In this document: positions 53,501 through 58,535 of the stretch, piece after piece
How positions within the stretch are numbered: position 1 is the first letter of the stretch
Layout: each line of letters opens with the position of its first letter
Assembly: GCF_002288925.2 (NCBI RefSeq)
Contig: NW_022098050.1
Location: 8,745,322 to 8,809,321, forward strand
Source of the DNA: Delphinapterus leucas
Lineage: Eukaryota; Chordata; Mammalia; Artiodactyla; Monodontidae
Length of the DNA: 64,000 nt
Direction of reading: 5' to 3'
The notes under the pieces: generated by a model
What the model saw: only the letters and a program-made list of their open reading frames with translations
Told to the model about the DNA's origin: nothing
Databases searched by the model: none
Program-made: the position numbers and the translations under genes

Positions 53501-55957
53501 ATGTTCCAACACAACTTTAAAAGCCTCATGACCCAAACACACCCCAGCTCCAACTCCAATGCCACTCCTTGCTCCATGTTCCTGGGCTCTACTAACGCAT
53601 CACCATCCTCTCAACCACAGCATGAGCTCTGAGACAAGCGGTTAAGATTCAGATGGAGCAAATTACTTCTCTAAGCCTGTTTCCTTTCTGTAAAAGCTGA
53701 TGATAACCTACTGTAGATGGTCACTGGGGTGATTAAATGAGATAATGATAAAGTAGGTACCTTATCATTAGATATTCCCCTTCCTCACTCTCTATATTTA
53801 ATCGCTGGTCAAGGCCTATTAACTGCCAATCAAATGTGTCTACAATCTTTCCCCTATGTCCTCTTCCTACCATCATTGTCCTGGTTTGGATACTCAGCAC
53901 TTCTACCCTGAACAACTGCAAAACTCCTGGACTAGTCACCTTGCTCCCTTTCCTCTCCAACCTGCTTGCCTACAAGCTCCATGAGATAGGGATATAATGA
54001 GTCATTCCTTTTGTCCATTTTCCCAAAACCCAGCACAGTGCCTAGCATGGAGTAGACACTCAACAAACACTTCATGACAACGCTGACTGGCTCCAAATTA
54101 ATCATCCAGACATAACGAAGCCTTGCTCTAAGAACAATCTCAATCTCATGAGCACTGAAGGAAGTCCTTCGCATACTGACTCGTCATAACATTATGCTCA
54201 GAGGCCTATGGTCCTAAAACTTCTCTGTTTCTCCCCCATGGAACCCATTGTGGTATATCAATATGGAGGCACTGGGCCCAGATAAGTATTTAGTAAGCAA
54301 AAAGTTTATTCAACATAGGCAGAAAATCATAAGATGTGTTAAATAACGATAATTTGATAGTAAGTAGAGCATGTATATGTTAAACACAGAATGAAAGGGA
54401 TGGAAGGACCAAGAGACAACTACTTTTCAGTATGTATTAAATATACATGAGGTACCTGGGCTCTGAATATTCATGATACACTAAATATACAAGAGGCACT
54501 AAATATTCATGGATACTCAATATTCATGAGGCCTTAATTTGGCCACTCATTGATTGGTGACACCCATTCTAGCCCCATGTGTCCTTTGCCCAAGAAACAC
54601 AAATAAAACCCATGACTATTCAGCAGGCCGACTGGCAAGCTACAGCTGTGGCCAGGCCCACTTGTCCCTACATCTTTCCAACAGAGTAAGTGTGTGCCAT
54701 TAGCCTAAGGTCCCTTCTGTCTGTGGTCTTCCTTGAACTTTAACTCTGGTCTCCAAACAATACTATTGTCAGAAAAGCCTGATGCAACGGAAAAAGAGAG
54801 AGAGGACCATTGCCTACCCCAGGATTCAGGCAGGGTGGTCCTTCCACCCACTTGTACCTTGTCCTAAGTATGTGAACCTCTCTGCCAAAAAATTATTCCT
54901 CTTACTGACCTGAGTTCTGACCCCCTAGGTCCTGTCCTTGAGGATACAGAAAATTAGGTCACCCCTCTCCCACGTGACAGCCCTTTAGATTCCTTAAGAC
55001 ATTTATCAGGCACATCTGAATCTTCCCTTTACAGACAAATATCCCTTTTCACTATTCTCCCTTACACATGATAAATTTTCAGTCCTTTCACCAACATGGT
55101 TGCTGTCCCTTGAAGGCATCCGGAACTTGGCATTGTCCAAAGTAAAGGACTTACAGCACACACAGAAGAAATCGATTACCTCCCTTGACCTCTGCCATGC
55201 TTCTACTAATGCAACCTAGGATTAGCTTCTCCACTGGCCACGTTGCAGAGCTAACTCTTGTCTGGCTGAAGTGCAGTATGGGTAAAGATGACTGGCATAC
55301 GTGGGGCGAAGGAGCAATGGCCTTCTCTTGAAGCACTATGAAAGTCTGTAGTTAACAGGTATGAAGATGAAGAGAGAGTGGTTGAAGAAAACAGCAGTGA
55401 ATTCAAGAAAGGAGAGAGAAGCCCAATCTGGAAGTGGCAGTGGAGACCAGTCTTCCCTCTACCCCTGAGGGTGTTATGAAGGAAGTAATGTGGTCATAGC
55501 AAAAAGACAAAAAAGAGTTTGAAGAAAAAAGTCAAAGACACAGGAGAGTTTGCTCATACTAGAGCAGCATGTGAAAGATACAGGGATAACACAGAACAGT
55601 GAGTGAAATGGCCAGTGTTGAGGTGAGGAGGGTAGAAAGCTGGTAAGTCAGCATCAATAACTACAAGCTATCAGCATGTTTACATTCACCATTGCCAACA
55701 AGTTAGATACCTACGCAGTAGCATGGGGTCTTTTAAAAAGCGAGAGAAAGTATATAAAGGCAGTAGTTAGAAGTGAAAGAACCATAACTCTGCTTTAAAT
55801 AGATACTTTGAGGCAGTCCGTTATTTTTCAATGCTGGTTCATTAACTTGAATTGTGTCATCTTCAAGGTAGAAGTAGAGTTTATAGCATCTTATTCTATA
55901 GTTTTCTTGAATTTTATCAGGCACTTCATCTTCTAAATAGGCATCAAAAGGTAATAC
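18668..55957 (-). CDS. EFHC2: EFHC2, EF-hand domain-containing protein 2 (partial gene, nine internal exons)
   Basis: EFHC2 and its paralogue EFHC1 are DM10-domain proteins known as inner proteins of ciliary and flagellar doublet microtubules; the algal and ciliate relative is Rib72. Coding exons, in transcript order, are 55957-55807, 45310-45087, 42218-41967, 39812-39699, 39313-39175, 33113-32957, 24629-24486, 21621-21425 and 18798-18668. Diagnostic matches to EFHC2 rather than EFHC1 include [47 protein letters not shown] and [12 protein letters not shown]. Splice phases chain correctly (0-1, 1-0, 0-0, 0-0, 0-1, 1-2, 2-1, 1-0, 0-2). Exon 24629-24486 is one base too long (T8 run) and is frameshifted as written. 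The N-terminal exons and the C-terminal EF-hand exons are not visible here. Exon numbers 3 to 11 used in other entries are inferred from the remembered human gene. Confidence 0.95.
18799..19790. other. EFHC2 intron between exons 10 and 11, first part
   Basis: No gene. A small (TA)n(TG)n tract lies at 19653-19686. No repeat of known family is clear. Confidence 0.4.
19800..19955 (-). mobile_element. MIR SINE
   Basis: Reverse-complement MIR core: 'gagctaagcacttaaaacat', 'catagtaactctctgaaata', 'cccattttacagatgtggaa' and 'aacaaagctcagggaag'. Confidence 0.75.
20265..20585 (+). mobile_element. Solo LTR copy A (pairs with 22898-23361)
   Basis: Shares an ordered set of phrases with 22898-23361: 'gccattcctgc', 'actttctcagag', a C/T-rich middle, 'gtcctt-cagg-atcagac', 'catttcccc-aa', and an end 'gcttctcagaggacccaaac'. 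The repeat looks like an old ERV LTR in sense orientation. The exact start is unclear and this copy may be 5'-truncated. Confidence 0.6.
21425..21621 (-). CDS. EFHC2: EFHC2 exon 10 (end of DM10 domain 3)
   Basis: Acceptor TTTCTATAG and donor GATAAG|GTGAAC flank 197 nt (phase 1 to 0). The protein reads [40 protein letters not shown] and [20 protein letters not shown], ending RNSDK. It is the closing half of DM10 domain 3 and is very close to human EFHC2. The frame is intact. If the exon 9 frameshift were real, this exon would still have been kept open, which argues for recent loss or for a base-count error. Confidence 0.96.
21666..22054 (+). mobile_element. CHR-2 type long SINE
   Basis: The SINE body is 21680-22031 with an A12 tail at 22031-22043, flanked by imperfect 14-bp duplications (aaaagaaccataca, aaaagaacagtaca). 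The tRNA-like head has 'tggcgcagtggttaac' and the B box 'gggttcgagcc'. The body holds the characteristic 'gccacaactactgagcc' units repeated with variation. It is about 45 bp upstream of EFHC2 exon 10 in transcript order. Its more diverged sequence marks it as older than the 200-bp CHR copies. Confidence 0.88.
22055..22750. other. EFHC2 intronic stretch without a recognised element
   Basis: No gene. Nothing recognised with confidence; the ORFs of 81-90 codons have no family features. Confidence 0.4.
22755..23425 (+). mobile_element. MIR SINE split by an LTR
   Basis: 22755-22897 is a MIR ('gctggagtccctcctggctc', 'gtcatttaacctctctgaac', 'ttggtaaatgggaataatat'). Its expected continuation 'cgtaacctcataaaggtctt' and 'gtaggtgctcaatcag' resumes at 23363-23425. 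The gap is filled by LTR copy B. Confidence 0.7.
22898..23361 (+). mobile_element. Solo LTR copy B inserted into a MIR
   Basis: Starts about TGGGGGGCC and ends ACTAACACA. It has AATAAA at 23296 followed by 'tctcttgtacatttaatct' and 'gcctcttggaggacctgaac'. It is the same family as 20265-20585. Because it interrupts a MIR, its borders can be read from the broken MIR. Confidence 0.65.
23426..24485. other. EFHC2 intronic stretch
   Basis: No gene. A possible old repeat near 23640-23850 ('gtgctgagtggctcatacca', 'gccggttaaccagcacacca') has inverted elements but is not assigned. Confidence 0.35.
24486..24629 (-). CDS. EFHC2: EFHC2 exon 9 (start of DM10 domain 3), frameshifted as written
   Basis: Acceptor TTCCATTTAG and donor TTCAG|GTAAG are both strong. 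The 5' part reads [11 protein letters not shown] in the frame set by exon 8. The 3' part reads [15 protein letters not shown], then [16 protein letters not shown] and MERNSG in the frame needed by exon 10. The two frames differ by one because the T run (A run 24595-24602 on the plus strand) has eight bases, where seven would keep frame. The exon is 144 nt, one more than the 143 required by its flanking phases. Reading on from exon 8 meets TGA at 24529-24527. Reading in the exon 10 frame from the acceptor meets TAA within the first 14 nt. Either the gene is broken here or the base count is wrong; conservation on both sides of the run favours an otherwise normal exon. Confidence 0.9.
24709..25052 (-). 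mobile_element. 5'-truncated LINE-1 3' end, minus strand
   Basis: The T run at 24720 marks the poly-A end. The sequence 'ttgagatgtaattgacatat', 'ggtgtacaacacaatgatct' and 'gaaatgatcaccacaataag' is the reverse complement of an L1MA-like 3' UTR. Near-matching 11-bp ends (ggtatgctatg, ggtgcgctatg) look like an aged target-site duplication. It lies in EFHC2 intron 8 close to exon 9, in the same orientation as the gene. Confidence 0.8.
25340..25690 (+). mobile_element. LINE-2 3' end fragment
   Basis: 'ctttcttcaaaccccatatc', 'cacttatcacccatatcata', 'ggactgcatcttattaatca' and 'ctaagtgctcaaatgtttgt' follow the L2 3' end. Confidence 0.6.
25691..26644. other. EFHC2 intronic stretch
   Basis: No gene and no named element. 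The 90-codon minus ORF at 26039-26311 has no recognisable domain. Confidence 0.35.
26645..26845 (+). mobile_element. MER5A-like hAT DNA transposon
   Basis: 'agtcattcacaaactttgcc', 'gaaagtcacctgggagcttg', 'taataagctccccaggagat' and 'actttgaaaaacacttg' match the non-autonomous Charlie-type element, with imperfect terminal inverted repeats. Confidence 0.75.
26935..27385 (+). mobile_element. LINE-2 3' fragment
   Basis: 'cttctgatcataccacctat', 'cccacactgtgcttgtttc' and 'ccaggccttcgcctggtgt' are degraded L2 3' phrases in sense orientation. Confidence 0.5.
27387..27584. repeat. Perfect tandem duplication, two 99-bp units
   Basis: 27387-27485 and 27486-27584 read base for base the same, starting 'agccatgtcttaacttttcc' and ending 'cttccattaggtt'. 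The surrounding L2 is strongly diverged, so the second copy is recent or an assembly effect. Confidence 0.97.
27387..28975 (+). mobile_element. LINE-2 with degraded reverse-transcriptase end and 3' UTR
   Basis: The order is that of L2: 'cttgtcaaggtcaacaatga', 'ttgattcacttggcttccag', 'ctttggtgatctcttctagt', 'ctacatgctgatgatttcca', 'ccagactcgtatatccaatg', 'atctcaaacttaacttgttc', 'atcagatcaagtcactcttc', 'gctcagggtctttacactgc', and the end 'cagtgctcggcacatagtgg', 'actcagtaaatatttgctga'. Small ORFs here are L2 remnants. It carries an exact 99-bp internal tandem duplication. Confidence 0.85.
29280..29470 (+). mobile_element. Ancient mammal-wide repeat fragment
   Basis: 'acacagccaacgctgttctg' and 'ccctgccctcaaggagcgct' are the same repeat type as seen at 16150-16260. 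Family not assigned. Confidence 0.4.
29485..29690 (+). mobile_element. MIR SINE
   Basis: 'aggagtcagacttccctgtg', 'gtatgagcttgggcaaatcg', 'cctctctgagcctcaatttc', 'gaagaatgggtacaataat' and 'aggattaaatgagatcaag' give a near-complete MIR. Confidence 0.85.
29691..30635. other. EFHC2 intronic stretch with an unassigned ORF
   Basis: No repeat is named with confidence. Two overlapping plus-strand ORFs (29992-30420 and 30132-30455) are open for over 100 codons in different frames, which is more likely chance than coding. No domain is recognised. Confidence 0.35.
30640..30810 (+). mobile_element. MER5A-like hAT DNA transposon
   Basis: 'cagtggttctcaaaccctgg', 'atcaccagaaccccctggaa', 'cttgttaaaacacagtacca' and 'gatagg-tctggggtgaagc' are the typical phrases. 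Confidence 0.75.
31435..31745. mobile_element. hAT-type non-autonomous DNA transposon, subfamily unresolved
   Basis: 'tatgggccaaatacagccag' at the left, 'gtggctgttttcatgctaca', 'aatatttgctacctgaccct' and 'gtttgctgacccctactc' at the right belong to a common mammalian DNA repeat. Confidence 0.6.
31876..32778 (+). mobile_element. 5'-truncated LINE-1 with target-site duplication
   Basis: Perfect 12-bp duplications AAAATAACCACT at 31876-31887 and 32767-32778 bound an L1MA-like 3' end: 'ggtgtggagaaaagggaacc', 'actgttggtggggatgtaaa', 'ccatagaaaagaaggaaatc' and 'ggcatggatggaccttgagg'. ORF2 C-terminal coding remnants (31900-32230, 32190-32471) are in different frames and broken. It lies in EFHC2 intron 8, antisense to the gene, 179 bp from exon 8. 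Confidence 0.9.
32170..32222. repeat. (TA)n(TG)n microsatellite inside the LINE-1
   Basis: Runs of TA followed by TG and then imperfect TA units, expanded within LINE-1 3' sequence. Confidence 0.9.
32957..33113 (-). CDS. EFHC2: EFHC2 exon 8 (linker between DM10 domains 2 and 3)
   Basis: 157 nt, phase 1 to 2. Acceptor GTTATAG, then [35 protein letters not shown], and [12 protein letters not shown] across the next junction. The donor is GACAG|GTGTTT, which is weak. It matches the proline-rich linker of EFHC2 that precedes DM10 domain 3. Compared with the remembered human protein it lacks one residue in the proline run and three residues (Lys-Lys-Phe) before MEND; both changes keep frame. This is the most diverged of the nine exons. 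It lies directly downstream (in transcript order) of a 6 kb intron and upstream of an 8.3 kb intron that holds a young LINE-1. Confidence 0.92.
33114..36344. other. EFHC2 intron 7, mostly unassigned
   Basis: No gene. It includes the AAAT microsatellite, an A/C-rich stretch at 34111-34146, and a CORE-SINE-like fragment near 35845-35900 ('gaaatcatctaatcctcaac'). I see no other element I can name. Confidence 0.4.
33776..33822. repeat. (AAAT)n microsatellite
   Basis: About ten AAAT/ATAA units ('aataaataaataaataaata'). Confidence 0.95.
36345..36767 (-). other. Long ORF without recognised product
   Basis: 140 codons open on the minus strand, with no domain, no bordering splice signals in a plausible arrangement and no codon pattern I trust. 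It overlaps a 97-codon ORF on the opposite strand. It is likely a chance ORF in somewhat GC-rich intron sequence; an old repeat is possible. Confidence 0.2.
37385..37657 (-). other. Unexplained CpG-containing ORF in EFHC2 intron 7
   Basis: Open for 90 codons between TAA at 37660-37658 and a TAA stop at 37387-37385. The translation includes [20 protein letters not shown] and [19 protein letters not shown] and ends [10 protein letters not shown]. The segment keeps several CpGs ('gagcgcaccgg', 'aacgcgacc') unlike the flanking AT-rich intron. I do not recognise the protein. It could be a processed-pseudogene fragment, an unannotated exon or chance. Confidence 0.25.
37700..38500. other. EFHC2 intron 7, continuing
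   Basis: No gene or repeat recognised with confidence. The moderately GC-rich part at 38280-38460 carries an 82-codon minus ORF without features. Confidence 0.35.
38505..38612 (+). mobile_element. LINE-2 3' end fragment
   Basis: 'gtggtaggtgcttaataaat' is the typical L2 end. Confidence 0.5.
38865..39080 (+). mobile_element. MIR SINE
   Basis: 'tttggcatcaggcagacaag', 'cttactt-gctgcatgacctt', 'aaaatggggataatgagcct' and 'caaatgctcaataaacggta' form a near-complete MIR. It ends about 95 bp from EFHC2 exon 7. Confidence 0.85.
39175..39313 (-). CDS. EFHC2: EFHC2 exon 7 (end of DM10 domain 2)
   Basis: 139 nt, phase 0 to 1, reading [19 protein letters not shown], then [20 protein letters not shown] and [21 protein letters not shown] is the closing DM10 motif. 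Two acceptors stand four bases apart, TTAG and CTAG. The first is chosen because it gives Leu-Gly-Lys as in the family, whereas the second would read straight into TAG after two codons. The donor is ATTG|GTAAGT. The final G joins AG of the next exon to form Glu. Confidence 0.95.
39699..39812 (-). CDS. EFHC2: EFHC2 exon 6 (middle of DM10 domain 2)
   Basis: Acceptor TTATCTTCCAG and donor TACAAG|GTAAGT flank 114 nt, 38 codons, phase 0 at both ends. The protein reads [20 protein letters not shown] and then [18 protein letters not shown]. The [10 protein letters not shown] block is specific to EFHC2. The second half has drifted more than the neighbouring exons from the human sequence I remember, yet stays open. 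It is separated from exon 7 by a short intron of 385 bp, the shortest in the window. Confidence 0.94.
39985..40240 (+). mobile_element. LINE-2 fragment
   Basis: 'ccttcaaggccctgataaag', 'tcccatctttccccctgacc' and 'tctctaatcacttcatcgg' follow L2 3' sequence. Confidence 0.55.
40690..40805 (+). mobile_element. LINE-2 3' end
   Basis: 'aagcaggattttatccattt', 'ccccagagctggcacacagc' and 'gtatttgttgaatgaacgaa' match the L2 terminus. Confidence 0.75.
41160..41385 (-). mobile_element. MIR SINE
   Basis: Reverse-complement MIR: 'atattatctcattcagtctt', 'gctcagagaggttaatgact', 'gcccaaggtcacatagctg' and 'ctaacccaggtcttcggtct'. Confidence 0.85.
41523..41573. repeat. (GT)n microsatellite, interrupted
   Basis: A long GT run with one 'acttg' interruption, in EFHC2 intron 5. 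The ORFs across it are artefacts of the dinucleotide repeat. Confidence 0.97.
41967..42218 (-). CDS. EFHC2: EFHC2 exon 5 (start of DM10 domain 2)
   Basis: Acceptor CCATTGGCAG and donor CTAAG|GTGAGC flank 252 nt, 84 codons, phase 0 at both ends. The protein starts [20 protein letters not shown], continues [17 protein letters not shown] and [16 protein letters not shown], and ends [10 protein letters not shown]. This is the strand-rich first half of the second DM10 domain, closely matching EFHC2. The in-frame Met at MEPLRP is internal and is not proposed as a start. The first residues (KLDC) differ from what I recall for human, but length and frame are kept. Confidence 0.96.
42495..42730 (+). 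mobile_element. LINE-1 3' UTR fragment
   Basis: 'aactaatatatggtgacaga', 'ggaactctctggggtgatgg' and 'aatattctctatcttgattt' follow the L1M 3' UTR in sense. Confidence 0.75.
42731..44070. other. EFHC2 intron 4 stretch
   Basis: No gene and no repeat named with confidence; AT-rich intronic sequence. Confidence 0.4.
44072..44312 (+). mobile_element. LINE-1 3' UTR fragment
   Basis: 'ggaactttctggggggatgg', 'aaatctataccatgatttcg' and 'gtgtatgcatttgttaagac' are the same L1M 3' UTR segment as at 42495-42730, in the same intron and orientation. Confidence 0.75.
44313..45086. other. EFHC2 intron 4, proximal part
   Basis: No gene or named element. Overlapping ORFs near 44538-45051 have no recognised features. 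Confidence 0.4.
45087..45310 (-). CDS. EFHC2: EFHC2 exon 4 (end of DM10 domain 1 and linker)
   Basis: Acceptor CACACCGTAG and donor GAGAG|GTAAGT flank 224 nt (phase 1 to 0). The protein reads [19 protein letters not shown], then [20 protein letters not shown] and [20 protein letters not shown], ending [11 protein letters not shown]. The [12 protein letters not shown] block is the terminal beta-strand motif of a DM10 domain and the following proline-containing stretch is the linker to DM10 domain 2. The frame is fully open. The intron upstream is about 10.5 kb and the one downstream about 2.9 kb. Confidence 0.95.
45311..46130. other. EFHC2 intron 3 stretch
   Basis: Nothing recognised. Confidence 0.35.
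46260..46800 (-). mobile_element. Probable LTR-like repeat with an internal tandem array
   Basis: On the minus strand an AATAAA (plus 46316-46321) lies near one end and a compact, moderately GC-rich body follows. An internal array of about 60 bp units lies at 46493-46672. The layout suggests an ERV LTR, but boundaries and family are not determined. Confidence 0.4.
46493..46672. repeat. Three imperfect tandem units of about 60 bp
   Basis: Units begin near 46493, 46553 and 46613. Each holds 'cttttgt-ctcagagggaga' (third: 'ctttgctccagaaggagaga'), and the second and third share 'gttccaaggctgtg' / 'cttccaaagctgtg'. Confidence 0.7.
46801..47410. other. EFHC2 intron 3 stretch
   Basis: AT-rich, nothing recognised. 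Confidence 0.35.
47416..47649 (+). mobile_element. CHR-type SINE
   Basis: Perfect 10-bp duplications ACTTATATTG at 47416-47425 and 47640-47649 enclose a full-length CpG-rich CHR SINE with A and B boxes and an A/AAAT tail. The four ORFs here are SINE shadows. Confidence 0.95.
47860..48075 (-). mobile_element. MIR SINE
   Basis: Reverse-complement MIR: 'ctcatttaatcttcaataat', 'aaaccaaagctcaggatggt' and 'taagtgacgtgcccaaggtc'. Confidence 0.82.
48080..49560. other. EFHC2 intron 3 stretch
   Basis: No gene. A C-rich run lies at 48323-48336. The 98-codon ORF at 48583-48879 has no recognised family. Confidence 0.35.
49565..50000 (+). mobile_element. LINE-2 3' fragment
   Basis: C/T-rich sequence with 'ttatacactctatgatctgc', 'ctgttccttttgactaatgt' and 'ttttgaggtaccactcaaat' following L2 order. 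A polypyrimidine stretch is at 49900-49940. Confidence 0.5.
50058..50229. mobile_element. Palindromic MITE-like DNA element
   Basis: Inverted ends 'ggttgccagat' and 'atctggtaact', with an inner inverted pair 'cctggttaaatttgaa' / 'ttcaaatttaaccagg' and 'tagtataagtatg' / 'cagttatacta'. The left arm is longer than the right. It is a known style of mammalian palindromic DNA repeat. Confidence 0.75.
50412..50583 (-). mobile_element. CHR-1 type SINE inserted in an old MER5-like repeat
   Basis: Perfect 14-bp duplications AGAAGCCATTTCTT at 50412-50425 and 50570-50583 flank a minus-strand SINE starting 'gggacttccctggcagtcca' with a poly-T (tail) at 50443-50456. The sequence either side ('aaccaaggatgcactgaaaa', 'gaatcagaaattctgcgggt', 'gagattctgatgattgctct') looks like a MER5-type element cut by the SINE. 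Confidence 0.92.
50680..52173. other. EFHC2 intron 3 stretch
   Basis: No gene. An (ATTA)n run lies at 51512-51528. Nothing else recognised. Confidence 0.4.
52174..52421 (+). mobile_element. CHR-type SINE, young
   Basis: Perfect 16-bp duplications AAAAAATAAGCAAAGC at 52174-52189 and 52406-52421. The body has many intact CpGs, the A box (gcgcagtggttgagag), B box (gggttcgtgcc), and a tail of CAAAA units. Confidence 0.97.
52656..53042 (+). mobile_element. Young 5'-truncated LINE-1 with target-site duplication
   Basis: Perfect 13-bp duplications AGTATAAAGACCT at 52656-52668 and 53030-53042 bound a 3' UTR tail: 'gggagattgggattgacata', 'ataaggacagcacatggaac', 'gtatatgtataactgattca' and 'caactagactccaataaaaa'. 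It is the same family as 6366-6816 and also lies antisense to EFHC2. Confidence 0.92.
53640..53770 (+). mobile_element. MIR SINE fragment
   Basis: 'gcaaattacttctctaagcc' and 'ggtgattaaatgagataatg' are MIR-like. Confidence 0.55.
53775..54100 (+). mobile_element. LINE-2 3' end
   Basis: 'ctacaagctccatgagatag', 'cccagcacagtgcctagcat' and 'gtagacactcaacaaacact' match the L2 end. Confidence 0.75.
54230..54830. mobile_element. Probable LTR with short internal repeats
   Basis: 'aatattcatg' units occur three times within 54467-54532 in a row of related short repeats; AATAAA is at 54601 and a pyrimidine-rich end ('gtggtcttccttgaacttt') follows. This layout is common in ERV LTRs. The family and exact borders are not resolved. 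Confidence 0.45.
54831..55806. other. EFHC2 intron 3, next to exon 3
   Basis: No gene or named repeat. Purine-rich stretch at 55360-55640. Confidence 0.4.
55807..55957 (-). CDS. EFHC2: EFHC2 exon 3 (start of DM10 domain 1)
   Basis: The exon opens after acceptor CCAACAG at phase 0 and reads [15 protein letters not shown], then [15 protein letters not shown] and [16 protein letters not shown], the first half of DM10 domain 1. The length is 151 nt, ending in phase 1 with the A of CAA-A. The donor is GTATCT, which is weak. It is chosen because the single leftover A joins GA of the next exon to give Arg and keeps alignment with the human IRRHRI segment. Reading through instead gives SIYLKQS, which does not match the family. 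No stop or frameshift is seen. The first two coding exons, expected upstream at higher coordinates, were not found up to 64000. Confidence 0.93.
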
Positions 55958-57215
55958 CTGTTGGAATCATAATTAGAAACTAAGAAATGAAAAAAATTCA
56001 GCGAACTTAAAATCAATAAAGCTACTGCCTGTATAGTTTTTGTTAACGTAAAGAAAAAATTTGAGGAAATTTTTGCAAGAAGACATTCTACACATCAGCT
56101 ATGAGAATGGATATACACTCTAGGTTACAGTATATAAAGATTATTTTATATTTTCATCACTGTCTGGTTAGAATGAGGAAATGATATTCAAGCAATAAAT
56201 CCATCATTCAGCTCCACCATAAATTGAACTAGCGTCTGTCTTTGGAATTTCACAGTGGGATTCCATATGTATGTGTTACAGACAAAATAATATTCTTTCC
56301 CACAAGACGAATATAAGTTTTGTCATTTTTTTCTCATTAAAAATACCACAAAGCTACCTTGGTTCTAGGATAAAATTATTCTCATCTCTGGTCCTGCTGA
56401 TTGCTTGCCTTGAGGCAATTCAAACAGGCGGAGCTGAAATTCTTCCAATGCACTGGAGACCCCACCCTACACTTCTTCAGGAACCTCAAAGAGCCTAGCT
56501 CAATGCTAGACCCAGCCTCATCTTATTGTGTGTGTCGGGGTGCGGGTGGGGGGTAGACATGGGTAGGAGAGGTGGATTCTAAAGTAGTTACAGTAAAAAT
56601 CAGAGAGAGTAAAAACTACCCTTGAAAAATCCTTAACTACTTTGGAAAACTGTGCCTCTCAGGAAGTACAACACAGCCTGTTTTTCTCCCATGTTGAAGC
56701 AGAAGACTGACTGCCTCTTCAGTTGAAGAGCAGTTGAAATAGCTTCCTTAGGTTTAGGTGCCATGTTGTATGAATCATACATACCTTTCACCATTAGAAT
56801 CACTCTCAACACAACGACCTGCTTACACACACTAAGAAAGACATGGTAATTGAGGACAATTGAAGGAACAGTAGATTCAGGCTACCATTTCAAGCTTGGC
56901 CTGGGGCACAGGCTCCTTCAGAGCTCCATTCTAATACTTCCTTTGCTCTCATTTTTGTTCAATTTTTATAATTAAAGTTGCAAAAGTTAACTGTACATCT
57001 GTTGTAACATCAAGTTAATTCAACATAGACAATATATATGTGAGTGAGGCTGTTAGGCACAATCTAACCTCTAGGGGTGGTCAGTTACCCTAATTAGGAA
57101 TATATGCTCCAGGATTGTTTGGCAAATTTCTATCGGAAGCCCATGCTTCAGAAGTGGCTGACAAAATGCCTCAGTAGTTTATCTCTGATCAACAGAAGAG
57201 GTTTTGCTAATTACC
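55958..57215. other. EFHC2 intron upstream of exon 3
   Basis: No gene. A GT/GGGG-rich patch lies at 56527-56556. Nothing else recognised. Confidence 0.4.
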
Positions 57216-57217
57216 AT

Positions 57218-57459
57218 AAAGAATATGGTAATTAGGGCTTCCTTGGTGGCGCAGTGGTTGAGAGTCCGCCTGCCGATGCAGGGGACACGGGTTCGTGCCC
57301 CGGTCTGGGAAGATCCCACGTGCCGCGGAGCGGCTGGGCCCGTGAGCCATGGCTGCTGAGCCTGCGCGTCCGGAGCCTGTGCTCCGCAACGGGAGAGGCT
57401 ACAACAGTGAGAGGCCTGCGTACCGCAAAAAAAAAAAAAAAAAAAAAAAAGAATATTAG
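57218..57459 (+). mobile_element. CHR-type SINE with a long poly-A tail
   Basis: Body 57235-57426 with A box, B box and intact CpGs, followed by an uninterrupted A24 tail at 57427-57450. A short duplication 'aaagaatat' flanks it (57218-57226, 57448-57456), with extra bases before the SINE start. The unbroken tail suggests a young insertion. Confidence 0.93.
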
Positions 57460-57744
57460 AAATGAGTTTTAGCTAGTGAAATAACTGTATTCAAAATGAA
57501 TGGATAAGTTACAAATATTGACCAGCCACTGTCTTTACCAGAACAGGTTCTAGGAATCTAGTGAGCCCAGAGACCTATACCTTCAAAATGGCACCTTTGT
57601 CTTCATTCCAAAACGGTCCTATGCTCAGCTGCTTTCTTGGGGAATTTATCCGGCCTGATTCCAGTTAGAAAGTTAGCTAAACTCACTACCAGAATGTTGT
57701 CATATTTGTGTTTAGTGAACATTTCCGGTAAGATGCTGTTGGAT

Positions 57745-57905
57745 GGGTACAGGGTTTCCTTCTGGGGTGATGAAAATGTCTTGGAACTAAATAGAGGTGA
57801 TGGTTGTACAACACTGTGAACATATTAGATGCCACTGAACTGCACGCTTTAAAATGCCTAAGGGTTAATTTTGTTGTGTAAATTTTACCTCAATTTTTAA
57901 AAAAA
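57745..57905 (+). mobile_element. LINE-1 3' UTR fragment
   Basis: 'ccttctggggtgatgaaaat', 'gatggttgtacaacactgtg' and 'gatgccactgaactgcacg' are the L1M 3' end. Confidence 0.8.
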
Positions 57906-58062
57906 GATGTGGGATGCCGAATTATATTGAACACTAAAATAGTAAACGTTATGTTATATGAATACTGTCTCAATTTTTTTAAAGTAGGGGGGAAAAAGAT
58001 GTTGTTGGAACACCTAAAAGGACAAGAGAGCTGGGGTTCCATCAAGCTTTCAGTAGAGGTAG

Positions 58063-58535
58063 TGAGGAAGAGGAAAATATGCCACCCTAGAAGGTGCCAC
58101 TTTAGAATGTGGATTATTTTGAGCTGAAGACAGAGCCCAGCAGACCCAGGAAGAACTTTTTACCTCTCCCTTAACTGCCTAAAAGAACTTAGACACGAAA
58201 CCTGCACCAGGAAGAGAGCTATTACCAGAGAAAACTTATTTATATCAGAAAGCCTTATCCAGCATGGCACGGCAAACATTTGTTTACCAAACACTTGCTC
58301 TTCTCATTTTCCTGTGAATGATCTTTGAAGCCCCAGACCTCTACCCCCCCGTCTACTTAGCTCAGGATGGTATATAAGCCTCAAGTACCCGACTGCCAAA
58401 GAGTCTCATATTTTTATGGGGCTCCGATATGTACAAATTTTCCTTTTCGTCCATTAATCTGTATTATGTCAATTTAACTATTACTCCAGAGAAAGAATCT
58501 AAAAGGGAAGAAGGGAAAAGTTTTCTGCTCCTACA
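58063..58535 (+). mobile_element. Solo LTR 1 of a three-copy cluster
   Basis: Starts TGAGGAAGAG and ends CTCCTACA. Shares with the next two LTRs 'ggattattttgagctgaaga', 'cttaactgcctaaaagaact', 'gcaaacatttgtttaccaaa', a TATA-like 'tggtatataagcctcaa', and an end 'aagggaaaagttttctgctc'. Retroviral-type solo LTR; no internal genes. Confidence 0.75.

Noticed and set aside
18668..55957. The gene could be the paralogue EFHC1
   Set aside because: Exon peptides such as [17 protein letters not shown] and [12 protein letters not shown] match EFHC2; EFHC1 differs clearly at these positions.
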